A program made the translations under genes and the position numbers. Shown here one piece after another: positions 1 to 12,381 of a stretch of DNA of 64,000 bases. Position 1 is the first letter of the stretch, and every line of letters begins with the position of its first letter. Location: contig NZ_BSVA01000001.1 of the NCBI RefSeq assembly GCF_030161875.1, forward strand, positions 2,232,001-2,296,000, written 5' to 3'. Origin of the DNA: Homoserinibacter gongjuensis. Its GTDB lineage: Bacteria > Actinomycetota > Actinomycetes > Actinomycetales > Microbacteriaceae. The notes below the pieces were generated by a model. The model searched no databases and was not told the DNA's origin. It saw nothing but the letters and a program-made list of their open reading frames with translations.

Positions 1-1
1 G

Positions 2-649
2 CAGGCGGCGATCGCCCGCGCCTACAACAGCCGCTTCGGCCTCGGCGGCGCGCGCTACCACGACGACGACGCCGAGGAGGAGGGTCCGGCGGAGTCGGCC
101 TACCTCGGCGTGATGGATGCGGCGGTGCTGCGCGAGATCGGCGGCTACGACGAGAGCCTGCGTCGCGGTGAGGATTGGGAGCTCAACTTCCGGCTGCGCA
201 ATGCCGGGCACCTCGTGTGGTTCGACCCGAAGCTGCAGGTGCGCTACTGGCCGCGGTCGAGCTGGAGCGCGCTCGCACGGCAGTTCTGGGCGACCGGGGT
301 GTGGCGCGGTGAACTCGTGCGGCGCCTCGGGGCTCGTAACTCGCTGCGTTACTTCGCGCCGCCGCTCTTCGTGATCGATCTCGTGCTGTGCGTGATCCTC
401 GCGCCGCTGCTCGCCACGGGACTCGTGGGCGGATGGCCGGGCTGGGTGCTCTCGCTTGTGTACCTCGGGCCGGTGCTCTACCTGGCGCTGCTCGCGTTCG
501 CGACGGTGCGCTCGCCCGGGCGGCTCGTCGATCGGCTGCGCGTGGCGCGTGCGATCGCGATCATGCACGTGTGCTGGGGGCTGGGCTTCCTCGTGGGCGT
601 CACGCGCGGTGCGGGGGATGCGGTCGACACCTCGCGCACGGAGTCGTAG
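2..649 (+). CDS. Family 2 glycosyltransferase, C-terminal part (5' end outside window)
   Basis: The frame is open from the first bases of the window, so the N-terminal half of the protein is missing. What remains has the acceptor side of a GT-A type family 2 glycosyltransferase: the segment IGGYDESLRRGEDWELNFRL is the typical (E)DxxLxxR region of ExoA-like enzymes. It is followed by two or three hydrophobic segments (about residues 125-195 of the fragment), so the enzyme is probably membrane anchored and acts at the cytoplasmic face. It converges with a teichoic-acid type polymerase gene, which suggests a role in wall polymer or capsule assembly. The sugar donor cannot be told from the sequence. 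Confidence 0.8.
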   Translation, partial: QAAIARAYNSRFGLGGARYHDDDAEEEGPAESAYLGVMDAAVLREIGGYDESLRRGEDWELNFRLRNAGHLVWFDPKLQVRYWPRSSWSALARQFWATGVWRGELVRRLGARNSLRYFAPPLFVIDLVLCVILAPLLATGLVGGWPGWVLSLVYLGPVLYLALLAFATVRSPGRLVDRLRVARAIAIMHVCWGLGFLVGVTRGAGDAVDTSRTES

Positions 650-664
650 CCGCGACGCTCAGGT

Positions 665-705
665 GGTTGAGGAGCGCCCGGCGCAGCCGGACGCGTCTCG
701 AAACC
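665..705. repeat. Intergenic palindromic repeat, GGTTGAGGAG...CTCGAAACC family, copy 1
   Basis: This unit starts GGTTGAGGAGCG, has a GC-rich inner stem and ends CGTCTCGAAACC. Closely related units lie at 5003-5087, 12257-12350, 13312-13386 and 55488-55530. It sits between the converging ends of the glycosyltransferase and polymerase genes. It resembles REP-like elements and could fold as a hairpin in either transcript. Confidence 0.8.
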
Positions 706-713
706 GCCGCCCC

Positions 714-3568
714 TTACAGCCACCCTGCCTCGATCATCCGCTGCACGACGCGGCGCCCCGCCTCACCGTCGTCGAGTGGCGTGAACCGCTCGCGCCAGCG
801 CGCGGCCTGCTGCCGGTAGCGCGCCCGCGCGACCTCCGCATCCGTGATCGCGTCGAGCAGTTCCTCCCGCGTGCGCACCACGGGCCCGGGGGCTTCGGCG
901 AGCAGGTCGAAGTAGAAGCCGCGCAGGTCGGAGCTGTAGTGGGCCAGGTCGGGGGTGAAGAACACGACGGGGCGTCCGGTGGCCGAGAAGTCGAACATGA
1001 CGGAGGAGTAGTCGGTGACGAGCACGTCGGCCACCTCGAGCAGGTCGGCGACGTTGGGGTAGCTCGTGACGTCGATGAGGCGCTCCGCCTCGAGGTCCTT
1101 GCCGTAGCGCAAGGTGCGCGAGTGGCCGCGCACGAGCATCACGTGGTCGTCGCCGAGTTCGCGCGCGAAGCTCGTGAGGTCGAGGTAGTCGACCATCTCG
1201 GTGCGGTCGTCGCGCCAGGTGGGCGCGTAGAGCACGACGCGCGCACCCTCGGGGATGCCGACGGCCGCCCGGATGCCGCTCGCATCCGCTCCCGTCACGA
1301 GACGGTCATTGCGGGGGTAGCCCTCGTCCCAGGTGCCGCGCTCGTAGGCGTACGCCGAGCGGAAGATGCGCGCGCTGTAGGCGTTCTGGGCCAGCAGGGC
1401 GTCCCAACGGCGGCTTTCGCGCTTCACCGCGATGCGGGTGCGCAGGCTGACCCTGGCGCGATCCAGCGCGAGGCGCTTGAGCATCGTGCCGTGCCAGGTC
1501 TGCAGCACGTGCTGGTGCGGGCGGGGGCGGTAGCGCTTGCGCAGCCAGTCGTTCACGATGAGCACGCGCGCAGCTCCCCGCACGCGCCACCATTCGCGGC
1601 TGCCCTCGATGAGCCGCACGTCGCCATCGGGGATCGCGACCGAGCCGTCGACGACGCTCCAGTACCGCGTGACGTGGGGTCGCATCCGGCGCAGCGTGCG
1701 GGCGATTCCGAGCGGATTGTCGGAGGCCGATTGGCCGTAGAAGCTCTCGAGGAACACCGCGTCTTCGGGCCTCGTTGTGCCGCGGCGGTAGGCGCGTTCG
1801 AGGCGCTTCTGGTTGCGTCGCCCGCGTTCGTCGTCGGCGAGCGGTGCCGACACCCGCAGCACGAGGCCGCCGGCGCGCAGCAGCAGTTCGGCATGGAAGA
1901 GCGGATGCGTGAACCGCGGTGGCAAGCCGGCCTCGACGTGCAGCCTGCTCGTGCCCACCTCTCCCGCGAGCGTCAGGCGGTAGTCGCCGGACGGCAGGGC
2001 GAGGCCCGGCGTTCCCCAGCGTTCGGTGAGCAGCGGCAGGCGAACGCTCAGGCTGCCGCCCGCTTCGACGGCCGCGTCGACGCGGGCGCGCGCACCCTCG
2101 AGCCGCACGCCGGTGACGGCCCGCACGGGCTCGGCGATCGTCACACGCAGCGCCGGCCCGTCGGCGGCCTCTTCGAAGGCGGCCTCGACGACGCGTGCCC
2201 GGGCGAGCCGCCCGTCGGGAACCCGCAACTCAGGAACGTTGGCGGGTGTGCGGCCCGCGACGGCCGCATCCGCTGCATCCTCCTGAGTTGCGAGACCGAC
2301 GGTGCCGGTGCGCGTCAGGATCTCGGCGAGCACCCGTTCGGCGCTGCGCCCGTCGAGGCGGTCGACGTGCTCCTCGCGCAGCCACACGGTGTGGCGCGCG
2401 ATGCGCCGCCCGAGTTCGGTGTCGGTTCCGACCGCGTCGAGGTGCTCGAGCACGTGCTGCCAGCTCGCGACGTAGCGGTCGTCGCTGAAGACCCGGTAGT
2501 TCTCGTAGAGGCCCCGCGCGCGGGCATACAGCTCGACGTCGGGGGCGAAGAACACCACGGGGCCGCCGGTGAGCGCGTAGTCATAGGCGATCGAGGAGTA
2601 GTCGGTGACGAGCACGTCGACGCCGGCGAGCGCGGGCGTCACGTCGACCAGCTCGCGGCTGCCGAGCATCCGGATGCGCGGCGACACCGCCGGGCCCGCG
2701 GCGTAGTCGCCGAGTCCCAGCGGGTGGGCGCGCACGAGCAGCACGGCGTCGCGCGCCTCGAGCCAGCGGGCGATGAGGTCCCACTCCTCGCGCGTCGGCG
2801 CGCCGGGGTCGGCGGCCCCGTCGCGCCAGGTGGGCGCGTAGAGCACCACGCGGGTCGCGTCGTCGAGGGGGAGGCCGCGTCGGCGAGCAGCATGCGCGCG
2901 TCGGCGCGCACCTCGGCAGGGTCGCGCCCGAGCAGCGCGTCGTCACGGATGTCGCCGAGGGCCGGGATGCGCTCGAGCGGCACCCCGAACGCGGTCGCGA
3001 TGCGCGGCGCGACGAGCTCGGATGCGACGGGGAACAGGTCGATGCCGCGGCCCGCGAACCGGTAGGCGCGCGCCAGCAGGGCGCGCACGTAGCGATGGTC
3101 GGGAACACCACGGATGCGCAGCGTCGCGGGGGAGTCGAGGTGCAGCTTCTTGAGCGGGATGCCGTGCCACAGCTGCACGACGAACGCACCCGCGGTCGCG
3201 TAGCGGTTGACGTCGCCGTAGCCGTGGGTCACCACGAGCACGCGGGCGCGCAACGTCAGCCAGAAGCCGCGCCAGGAGTGCTTGGCGACCGCATCGAGAC
3301 CGCGGGATCGCGCCTCACCGAGTTCGGCATCCGTGCTCGCGAGCCACACGAGACGCACCTCGTCGTCGAGGCGCTCGCGGGCGATCCGGTACAGGGGCAG
3401 CGCGCCCTCGCCGAGGCCGATGCCGCAGCCGAAAGCCCACAACTTCGACGTGCGCGGGACGAGCAACGCGGCGATCGCACCCAGCGCATAGAGGGGCAGG
3501 CGGAGCAGCTTTCGAGCGTTGCCGGCGCCGAAGGTGAAGGTCGCAGGCATCGGCACTGATTCTGTCAT
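714..3568 (-). CDS. Double-domain CDP-glycerol glycerophosphotransferase (TagF-like), frameshifted
   Basis: Restored length is about 951 residues. Two TagF-type domains lie in tandem. The first has QLWHGIPLKKL, VLYAPTWRDG, LVRAHP and VTDYSSIAYDY; the second has QTWHGTMLKRL, VLYAPTWRDD, LVRGHS and VTDYSSVMFDF. These are the conserved motifs of enzymes that transfer glycerol phosphate (or a related polyol phosphate) from a CDP donor to a growing teichoic acid at the membrane. A linker of about 250 residues separates them. The frame breaks at the G run 2867-2871: the N-terminal 230 or so residues are in one frame and the rest in another, and one extra G/C joins them. The ATG at 3568 is chosen; a second ATG lies at 3550. 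The gene is divergent from a single-domain paralogue at 3701. Two active domains would fit a primase plus polymerase or a copolymer synthase. Confidence 0.85.
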
Positions 3569-3700
3569 GCGCGGCCGTGCCGACAGCGTAGCTTCGGCCC
3601 TGCGCTGCAACCGATCGGTAACGATGCACGGCGATGGACGGGTGCGTTTCGAGGGGCTGGTGTAATGGTTCGGGCGCACAGCGCCGGGGAGGACGTCAGG

Positions 3701-5002
3701 ATGGGGCTCGTCAGCGACGCCAAAGCGGCGCGGAAGGTGCTCCGCAACGCGCTGCGGTCCCGCAACACCCGGCGCGAACTGGCCCGCCGCATGGAGCTCG
3801 AGGGCACCGGCGAGCCGGGCCGCGTCGAGATCGTGGTGTACTTCGCCGACACCCGTGTGAACCTCTACCAGATCCGCCAGTGGTACGCGCCGCTCGCCGA
3901 GCTCGCGGCCACGCATCCGGTGACGATCCTCACCCGTAGCCCCGGTGCGACCCTCACGCTCAAGGACGAGGCGCCCGTGCCGGTCGTCTACTGCCGCAAG
4001 GTGACCGACCTCGAGGCGTTCGTCGGCCGACACGACGTGAAGCTCGTGTTCTATGTGAACCAGAACACCAAGAACTTCCAGATGTTCCGCTACGGGCGCA
4101 TGTGGCACGTGTTCATCAACCACGGCGAGTCCGACAAGATGTACATGACCACCAACCAGTTCAAGGCCTACGACTACGCCCTCGTCGCGGGCCAGGCGGC
4201 GCTCGATCGGCTGTCGAACAAGTTGTGGGCCTACGACGTGGCCACCAAGGCCATCCCGATCGGCCGACCCCAGGCCGACCATTTCGCGGGCGAGGTGCCG
4301 TATCCGTCCGACGATCGCACGGTCGTGCTCTACGCGCCGACCTGGGAGGGCGACCGCCCGGCGGCGGCCTACGGCTCGATCGCCTCGCACGGCGTCGCGA
4401 TCGCGGATGCGGTGCTCGCGTCGCCCGCGCACCGTTTCGTCTACCGGCCGCATCCGCGATCCGGGGTGATCGATCAGGAGTACCGGGCGGCGAACGAGCG
4501 CATCATCGCGGCGATCGCGGCGGCGAATGCCGCAGACCCCACTGCTCACCACGTGTACGACGACGGCCCCCAGCTCGGCTGGCAGCTCGCGGATGCGGAT
4601 GTCGCCATCACCGACATCTCGGCCATGGTGTACGACCGTCTCGCCGTCGGCAAGCCGATCCTCGTGACGCGGCCGGCATCCCCCGATGCCGAGGTCGACG
4701 AGCAGGGCTACCTCGGGTCGGCCGAGTGGCTGCGCGCCGACGAGACGCCCCGAGTGCTCGCGGAGGTGGACCGGGTGCTCAACGACGAGTCGGCCCGGTC
4801 CACCCTCGCCTTCTGGTCGGCGCACCACTTCGGCGACACGACCCCCGGCGCTGCGACGGCCCGCTTCCATGCGGCCGTCGAGCAGCTCGTCGCCGAGTGG
4901 GAGCGCTGCGCGGCCCAGCACGCCGACGACCGCCGCACCTCGGAGTCCGACCCCTTCGACGACGATGACGACGAAGAGGGCATGCCGGCCTCGGGCGACT
5001 GA
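3701..5002 (+). CDS. CDP-glycerol glycerophosphotransferase family protein (single domain)
   Basis: The protein has about 433 residues. It carries the same fold markers as its divergent neighbour: HVFINHGESDKMYM (equivalent of the WHG motif), VLYAPTWEGDRP, FVYRPHPRSG, and DVAITDISAMVYDRL with GKPILV. It is expected to move a polyol phosphate from a CDP-linked donor to a wall polymer or its linkage unit. The C-terminus ends in a very acidic tail (five aspartates in a row). I chose ATG 3701 because GGGGAGG lies about 8 bases upstream; an in-frame ATG at 3665 would add 12 residues. The exact substrate is not readable. Confidence 0.8.
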   Translation: MGLVSDAKAARKVLRNALRSRNTRRELARRMELEGTGEPGRVEIVVYFADTRVNLYQIRQWYAPLAELAATHPVTILTRSPGATLTLKDEAPVPVVYCRKVTDLEAFVGRHDVKLVFYVNQNTKNFQMFRYGRMWHVFINHGESDKMYMTTNQFKAYDYALVAGQAALDRLSNKLWAYDVATKAIPIGRPQADHFAGEVPYPSDDRTVVLYAPTWEGDRPAAAYGSIASHGVAIADAVLASPAHRFVYRPHPRSGVIDQEYRAANERIIAAIAAANAADPTAHHVYDDGPQLGWQLADADVAITDISAMVYDRLAVGKPILVTRPASPDAEVDEQGYLGSAEWLRADETPRVLAEVDRVLNDESARSTLAFWSAHHFGDTTPGAATARFHAAVEQLVAEWERCAAQHADDRRTSESDPFDDDDDEEGMPASGD

Positions 5003-5087
5003 GCGATCCGCGTCTCGAAACCGCCGCCCCGGCTGTCCCACCCAGCCGGTTGAGGAGCGGATCGCACGCGATCCGCGTCTCGAAACC
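5003..5087. repeat. Intergenic palindromic repeat, copy 2 (half unit plus full unit)
   Basis: A partial copy (GCGTCTCGAAACC, ending near 5022) is followed by a complete unit at 5048-5087 that starts GGTTGAGGAGCGGATCGC and ends CGTCTCGAAACC. The inner arms GCGGATCGC and GCGATCCGC pair. It lies between the polymerase gene and the 3' end of hsdR and so marks one edge of the restriction-modification block. Confidence 0.75.
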
Positions 5088-5159
5088 GCGCAACAGACGC
5101 TCTCCCGCCCGTTTTGAGCGTCGGATGCGCGGTCTCGTTCGGGGTGGCGCGGCCGACTG

Positions 5160-8100
5160 CTACCGCGTGCGCGCGACCGCCTCGTGCACGAGTTCGCCGA
5201 GCAGCTGCCGCAGCTCGAGCTGCAACTCCGCGCGCTCGAAGTAGAGATCGGCCATGCGCCCGTGGTTCGCGGTGTTGGTGAGCACCGCTTCGCTCACCGC
5301 CGTGCCGAGGTCGGGCGACGCCATGAACTGCGCCCGCGTATTGGCCGCGGCCTGTGTGCGGATGACGGGGTCGGCGCTCAGCACCGTCACGAGGCCCTCC
5401 ACCCACGACTGCTGCTCGGCGGGGGTGAAGTCCTCGTCGGCGAACAGCTCGTTGATGCGCGCAAGCACCTCGGCGAGCCGCACCATCCGCGGGTCACGGG
5501 AGGCACCGGATCCGGCTGCATCGACGGGCTTCAACGGCGTCGCCTCACCCGAGGCGAGGTCGAGGTCGAGTTCGGCCGCACGGGCTTGCTTGATGTGGGT
5601 GAGTTCGACGGTCGAGAAGTCGATCGGATCGGTGTCGCGTCGTCCGGTGAGGCGCGGCTGCAGCAGTCGCAGGTAGAGCGAGCGCTTCTCGAGCGAGGTG
5701 TCGTGGTAGTTCACAATCTGAGAGAGGAAGTCGTAGAGCCGCACGAAGGTGCCGACGTCCTTGCGGAACAGCTCCAGCTCGTCGAGGTCGGCTCGGTTGT
5801 CGGTCGCGATCGCATCCTCGTACCGTCCGTTGAACCGGTCGGCCGCGGCCTTGAGCGGCGCGGTGTGCGCGCCGTGCTTGGCGCTCGCAAGGTAGGCCTC
5901 CGTAAACGCCTCGACCTCGGCATCCGTGTAGACACCCGCCGCATCGAGTTTCGCGCGGATGTCGTGCAGCTTGTCGACGTCGGTCACCTCGGTGAGCTGG
6001 GCGTCGCGGAAGTAGGGCAGGAACGAGTCGAGGATCTCCTGGGGGTCGTTCACGAAATCGAGCACGTAGGTCGTGTCCTTGCCCGCTGCCGGATAGGTGC
6101 GGTTGAGGCGCGAGAGGGTCTGCACGGCGGTGACGCCCGAGAGCCGCTTGTCGACGTACATGGCGCTCAGGAGTGGCTGGTCGAAGCCGGTTTGGTACTT
6201 GTTGGCGACGATGAGTAGCTGGAAGTCGTCGGATGCGAACGCCGTCGGCAGCGAACGCCCGCGCAGCCCGGTGTTGAGGTTCGCCTCCGAGTACGGCGGC
6301 TCCACGCCCGCGAGGTGTGCCCCTGGGACCTGCTCGGCGGTGAGCGTGCCCGAGAACGCGACGAGCGTCGCGATGCGGTAGCCGTTCTTGGCGATGTAGG
6401 CGTCGATCGCCTCCTTGTAGCGCACGGCGTGCTCGCGCGAGCTCGTGACCACCATCGCCTTCGCGTGCCCGTCGAGCAGGTGCCGCACATTGGCTCGGTA
6501 GTGCTCGACGATGATCTGCACCTTCTGCACGATGTTCGTGGGGTGCAACGACACCCAGCGCATGAGCTTCTTGGTGGCTTCGGTCTCGTCGACAAGGTCG
6601 ACCGCCTGCAGGTGCCGCTTGCTCGACTCCGCGATGCGGAAGGCGGTGTCGTAGCTCGTGTAGTTCTTCAGCACGTCGAGGATGTAGCCCTCCTCGATCG
6701 CCTGCTGCATCGTGTAGACGTGGAACGGGCGCGGGATGCCGTCGGCGTCCTTCCGCCCGAACAGCTCGAGGGTCTTCGCCTTGGGCGTCGCGGTGAAGGC
6801 GAAGAACGACAGGTTGGGGAGTCCGCACGCGCCGCCATCTGCTCGGCGAGCACGGCTTCGGTGTCGAACTCGCCCCCGTCGTCGACCGCGGCCCGCTCGT
6901 CGGCGGTGAGCACCTCCTTGAGCTTCTTGGCGGCCTCGCCGGTCTGCGAGGAGTGGGCCTCGTCGGCGATGATCGCGAAGCGCTTGTCGGTGAGGCCGGA
7001 GTTCTCGCGGATCGCCTCGAGGGCGAACGGGAAGGTCTGCAGCGTGACGATCACGATGAGCTTGCCGCTCAACAACTCCTTCGCGAGCAGCGCCGATTTC
7101 GAGGTGACGTTCTCGCCGGCCTTGCGCACCTCATCCGCGTTGATCGTGGCGACGGTGCCGTCGACCCCCTCGATCTGGCTGATCGCCTTCTGCAGCTGGT
7201 CATCGAGCACCGTGCGATCGGTGACCACGATCACGGTGTCGAACACCTTGCGGTCGTCGGCGTCGTGCAGGGTGGCGAGCCCGTGGGCGAGCCAGGAGAT
7301 GGAGTTGGTCTTGCCCGAGCCGGCGGAGTGCTGCACGAGGTAGCGCTGGCCAGGGCCCTCGGCGCGGGCCGTCTCGAGCAGCCGGGTCACGAGCTCCCAC
7401 TGGTGGTAGCGCGGGAACAGCAGCGTGGTGGTCTTGGTGACGGTGCCCGTGATCGGGTCGGTCTGGGTGCGCTTGTCGAGGTGCAGCAGCTTGCCCAGGA
7501 TGTGCAGCCACGCGTCGAGCTGCAGCACCTCGGTCCAGAGGTACTCGGATGCCGCCCCGCCCGGGTTGAGAGGGTTGCCGCTGCGTCCGTCGTTGCCGCG
7601 GTCGAAGGGCAGGAAGTGGGTGGCCTTTCCCGCGAGCTTGGTGGTCATGGCGACCCGGTCATCCGAGACGGCGAAGTGCACGAGGCAGCGGTTGCCGAAG
7701 CCGAGCAGCGGCTCGCCCTTGGGGTCGCGGTTCTGCTTGTACTGTGCGATCGCCTCGCCGAGCGTTTGCGTGTTCTCCGTCTTGAGTTCGATCGTCGCCA
7801 CGGGCAGGCCGTTCACGAACAGCACCAGGTCGATCGAGTTGCCGTTCTTGGTGGAGTAGTAGACCTGCCGCATGACGCGCAAGCGCACGGCTTCGTAGCG
7901 GGAGGTCGCGGTGCGGTTGAGGCTTGTCGCGGGCTTGAACGCGCACATTGCGAACGACGCGGGGGTCTTCTTGAACCCGCCGCGCAGCACGTTGAGCGTG
8001 CCCCCGCCGGCGTCGAGCGGCAGGTCGAGGGTGGCGACGAGCCGGTCGAGCAGCTGCTGCTTGGCCTTCTCCTGCTCCGCTGCGGATGCGGTGGGCTTGA

Positions 8101-8287
8101 CGACCTTCGCCCACTCCTCGGGCTGCGTCTGCTGCAGCCAGGCGTAGACGTCATCCGGGAACAGGGCGCGCTGCTTGTCGTAACCCGCGGCGGTGGGGGA
8201 GTAGAGCCACCCGCCCGCCTCGAGCGTGGCGCAGAGCTCGTTCTCGAAGGCCTTCTCGTGGTGGATCGCCATGATGTGTTCAAGCAT
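5160..8287 (-). CDS. hsdR: Type I restriction enzyme, R (translocase/nuclease) subunit; frameshifted
   Basis: Restored length is about 1042 residues. The N-terminal nuclease region has VATIELKTENT, the PD-ExK core typical of HsdR. The motor has Walker A QHSAGSGKT, the DEAH box ADEAHSSQTG, FTATPKAKT and later helicase motifs (KYQTGFDQP, QTLSRLNR). The subunit cleaves unmodified DNA after ATP-driven translocation, in complex with HsdM and HsdS. The frame breaks near 6823, where one lost C/G separates MAARAD from LPNLSFFAFTATPKAK; one added base repairs it. The start is either ATG 8287 (MLEHIMAIHH) or ATG 8272 (MAIHHEKAFE). Neither has a clear ribosome binding site, and a palindrome ends just upstream of 8287. 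Gene order from the promoter side is hsdM-hsdS-hsdR, with about 157 bases between hsdS and hsdR. Confidence 0.93.
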
Positions 8288-8289
8288 GG

Positions 8290-8301
8290 CGCATATATGC
8301 G
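8290..8301. promoter_or_regulatory. Palindrome before hsdR, candidate controller-protein operator
   Basis: CGCATATATGCG is a perfect 12-base palindrome 2 bases upstream of the ATG at 8287. Its core GCATATATGC is identical to the core of the palindrome in the divergent hsdM/XRE promoter at 11518-11531. The same core before both R and M genes points to a shared regulator, most simply the XRE protein at 11582. Confidence 0.6.
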
Positions 8302-8444
8302 TCGGTGCTGCAGCCCGCGTTCGGGTGCGGGCCCGGCAACGGCACGCGTTCGAACTCCATGGTGAGTCGATGCCCGGCGTGCTGCCGCCGGTCGCGACGG
8401 CGGCTCCCCATGGAGTTGCTACCGCTTCGACCGGTGAGCTGCCC

Positions 8445-9716
8445 TCACGCCGCGGTGACGTCGAGCTGACCTGTGACGGCAGCCGTGATGAGCGCCGCAC
8501 GACGCTCCTTGGCGAGCTCGATGAAGCGCTCAGCCTTCGCGATGAGCGCGTCGATCTTCGCCGTCTGCTCGTCGAGGTACGCGACGATGCGCCGCTGCTC
8601 GTCGAGCGGCGGGAGGGGATGCGAAGCGCGGCAGCCACCGGCTGGTAGATGGTTTGGTGGGTCGAACCCATCATGAGCGAGGCGAAATACCCCCTCATTG
8701 CCCGAAACACGTACACAAGGAACTCGGGTTCCAACCGCTCAGAGCAGACCCAGTTCCAGAAATCCTGGCTCGTGGCCATCGGGACGGGCATGATGCCGCT
8801 GAACCCGACTGAGGCGGTTCGCGACAGTACGACCGTCCCTGCCGGCAAGAGCTCCGCGGCGGAGTTCGCGAGGCCGAGCTCACTGATGCGGTTCGCCGTT
8901 TCGCCCAAGTACATGCGCGTGCCGTCGCGCAGCTGCCAGACATCTGCCAACGTGAACCAGGGGATGGTGGTGTTCTCCCAGTACTCGATTTTGGCGCGGC
9001 TTGGCGTGTGCCCGGTCTTCATCGTCGCGACTCGCCGGAGGTTGAGCTCTTCCCAAGCTGCGCAGATGTGGTTGCTCCAGCCGAGGCTCGACGCTTTCAG
9101 TGGGCCGCCGTCGACCCCCTGTGATGCCCCACGCACGATCTGGGCGTGGCGCCGCTGGCGCAATCGACCAACGAGCTGCTCTTGTTTCGCGATGAGCGTG
9201 TCGATCTGGGCAGTCTCGCGGTCGAGGTAGTCGGCGATGGTCGCCTGCTTCTCGAGTGGCGGAATCGGTATACGGACTCTCATGAGGTCGCTGCTGCGAA
9301 TTCCTACGCGGGTGACGCCGGATGCGAGTACTGCCCACTGCATCGACACGAACGTCGATGCGAGCGCCCAATAGACGTATCGAGGGTGCGAGGTCGACTC
9401 GTCCGGCCGAACGATCGCAAGATGGTAACCGCAAACGAGGTCATCGGCTTCGTATGCGACGTACGAAGGACTCCTATGTCGTCGGCCGTTTCGGAGTCTT
9501 TAGTGATAAGAGTGTCTCCGAGTCGGATCCGGAAACGGTTGATCTGCTCCTCACTGGCCGTCGCACGCATGAACGGCAATCGATCTGTGATCGTGCGGTT
9601 GTTGTACACATCGGTGTAGTTGCAGAGTCGGATCTTTGATTGGCCTTCGACGGAGTGCTTGTCGACGTTGCTAGGCCAGGCCGTTGCGAGGCGCCCAAGC
9701 CGATCGACAGGCCAAT

Positions 9717-9720
<4 letters not shown>
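8445..9720 (-). CDS. hsdS: Type I restriction enzyme, S (specificity) subunit; frameshifted twice
   Basis: Restored length is about 425 residues. There are two target recognition domains, each followed by the usual conserved helix: IPIPPLEKQATIADYLDRET with LIAKQEQLVGRLRQRR in the middle, and IPLPPLDEQRRIVAYLDE with LIAKAERFIELAKERR at the end. It selects the bipartite recognition sequence for HsdM and HsdR. The GTG start at 9718-9720 overlaps the TGA of hsdM. Two breaks are seen, at the GG 9469-9470 and the GGGG 8615-8618; one added G/C at each restores the family motifs. The first recognition domain (about 9290-9680) is visibly richer in A and T than its surroundings, as is common for exchanged recognition domains. 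Confidence 0.9.
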
Positions 9721-11455
<1,735 letters not shown>

Positions 11456-11517
11456 CTCGTCGCCGTCACGAGCTGGAAACGGATCGGCGAGGAGACGAGA
11501 TCGGGCATTTAGCCATC

Positions 11518-11541
11518 ATGCATATATGCATAACGCTTATG
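11518..11541. promoter_or_regulatory. Overlapping palindromes in the hsdM/XRE divergent promoter
   Basis: ATGCATATATGCAT (11518-11531) is a perfect 14-base palindrome. Overlapping it on the right is GCATAACGCTTATGC (11527-11541), a second inverted repeat with arms GCATAA and TTATGC. Two adjacent dyads of this kind are the usual layout of controller (C) protein operators. It lies about 63 bases from the hsdM start and 41 from the XRE start. Confidence 0.6.
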
Positions 11542-11581
11542 CAATCTCGTGCCCTGCGCGCGGAGCCGTTAGGCATGACGG

Positions 11582-11887
11582 GTGCCCGTATCCGATCCCT
11601 CGAACGCCTCGCGCATCGTGGGGGAGCGGCTCAAGACCGCGCGGCTCGAGCTCGGCGTCTCGCAGATGGATCTCGCCTACCTCGCGGGCATGAACGTCGC
11701 CAACTACGGCAAGATCGAGCGCGGCATCGGCAACCCCACACTCGACTCGCTCGTGCGACTCGCGGGCGTCATGGGGCTCGACCCCGGAACGCTCGTGGCC
11801 GGGCTCGGGCTCAGCGACCTGCCGCCCGTGAAGTCGAGCTACACGGTCGCCGAGTTCCTCCGCGAGAAGCAGCGCAAGGCCCACTAG
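11582..11887 (+). CDS. Small XRE-family DNA-binding protein, C-protein-like
   Basis: The protein has 101 residues with one Cro/C1-type helix-turn-helix at about residues 13-67 (RLKTARLELGVSQMDLAYLA, then MNVANYGKIERG). The size and single domain match restriction-modification controller proteins. It is divergent from hsdM and shares with it a pair of palindromes whose core recurs before hsdR. I infer that it times or limits expression of the type I system; direct evidence is lacking. The start is GTG 11582. Its TAG stop directly abuts the stop of the converging gene at 11888. Confidence 0.85.
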   Translation: MPVSDPSNASRIVGERLKTARLELGVSQMDLAYLAGMNVANYGKIERGIGNPTLDSLVRLAGVMGLDPGTLVAGLGLSDLPPVKSSYTVAEFLREKQRKAH

Positions 11888-12154
11888 TCAGAACGCCACT
11901 CGCCAGAGATACTCCTCGCCACTGGATCGCAGCCAGCGGATGACGAGGACCGCATCGCGCGCGAGATCCTCGCCGCGGATCGCGAGCTCGAGGTGCTCGC
12001 CGGGTCGTAGCACGCGAGGAAGGGCCGCTGGCATCACGCCGCTGCCGAGCAGCGAGACCGTCACACCGCGCAGGGTCTCGCGGCTCGTGTTGCGCAGGTA
12101 GTAGTGGGGTGCGGATGCGCGGTCGAACGTGAACGGGATGCGGTACGGCTCCAT
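11888..12154 (-). CDS. Small conserved hypothetical protein (88 residues)
   Basis: The 88-residue protein has no signal peptide or membrane segment. The sequence (PYRIPFTFDRASAPHYYLRN, then TLRGVTVSLLG, RPGEHLELAIRG and VIRWLRSSGEEYLWRV) reads as a single beta-sandwich-like domain. I know similar short proteins from Microbacteriaceae but no function. It is convergent with the XRE gene with no space between the stop codons. Confidence 0.65.
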   Translation of the reverse strand: MEPYRIPFTFDRASAPHYYLRNTSRETLRGVTVSLLGSGVMPAALPRVLRPGEHLELAIRGEDLARDAVLVIRWLRSSGEEYLWRVAF

Positions 12155-12256
12155 GAAGCGGACGCTAGGAGAGGCCGCCGACTCGAACGCGCGTTCGGGG
12201 GAGAGTCGGATGCGCGCTTGGGGTGGGGAGGAGGGGAATGGGTGTTTGAGGGGGTG

Positions 12257-12350
12257 CTGGTTTCGAGACGCCCGCTTCGCGGGCTCCTCAACCAGCGGGG
12301 TGGGCCGCTTCGCGGGCTCCTCAACCAGCGGGGTGGGCCGTTGCTGGGGC
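12257..12350. repeat. Intergenic palindromic repeat, copy 3, with tandem partial units
   Basis: A full unit at 12257-12295 (CTGGTTTCGAGACG, then the hairpin CCCGCTTCGCGGG, then CTCCTCAACCAG) is followed by a tandem copy of its right half (to about 12329) and a decayed third copy (to about 12360). It fills most of the gap between the 88-residue gene and the EcsC gene and marks the other side of the restriction-modification block. Confidence 0.8.
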
Positions 12351-12381
12351 TCCTCATCCGGCGGGGTTGCGGCGCCGCGGG

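Noticed and set aside
456..3065. Very long open frame opposite the polymerase gene, and similar long antisense frames across the window
   Set aside because: High GC makes stop codons rare in antisense frames. The translations are rich in Arg/Ala/His/Gly without domains, and the opposite strand has clear conserved motifs.
12257..12360. CRISPR-like array from tandem repeat halves
   Set aside because: The units are adjacent with no unique spacers and belong to a dispersed palindromic family. No cas genes are present.
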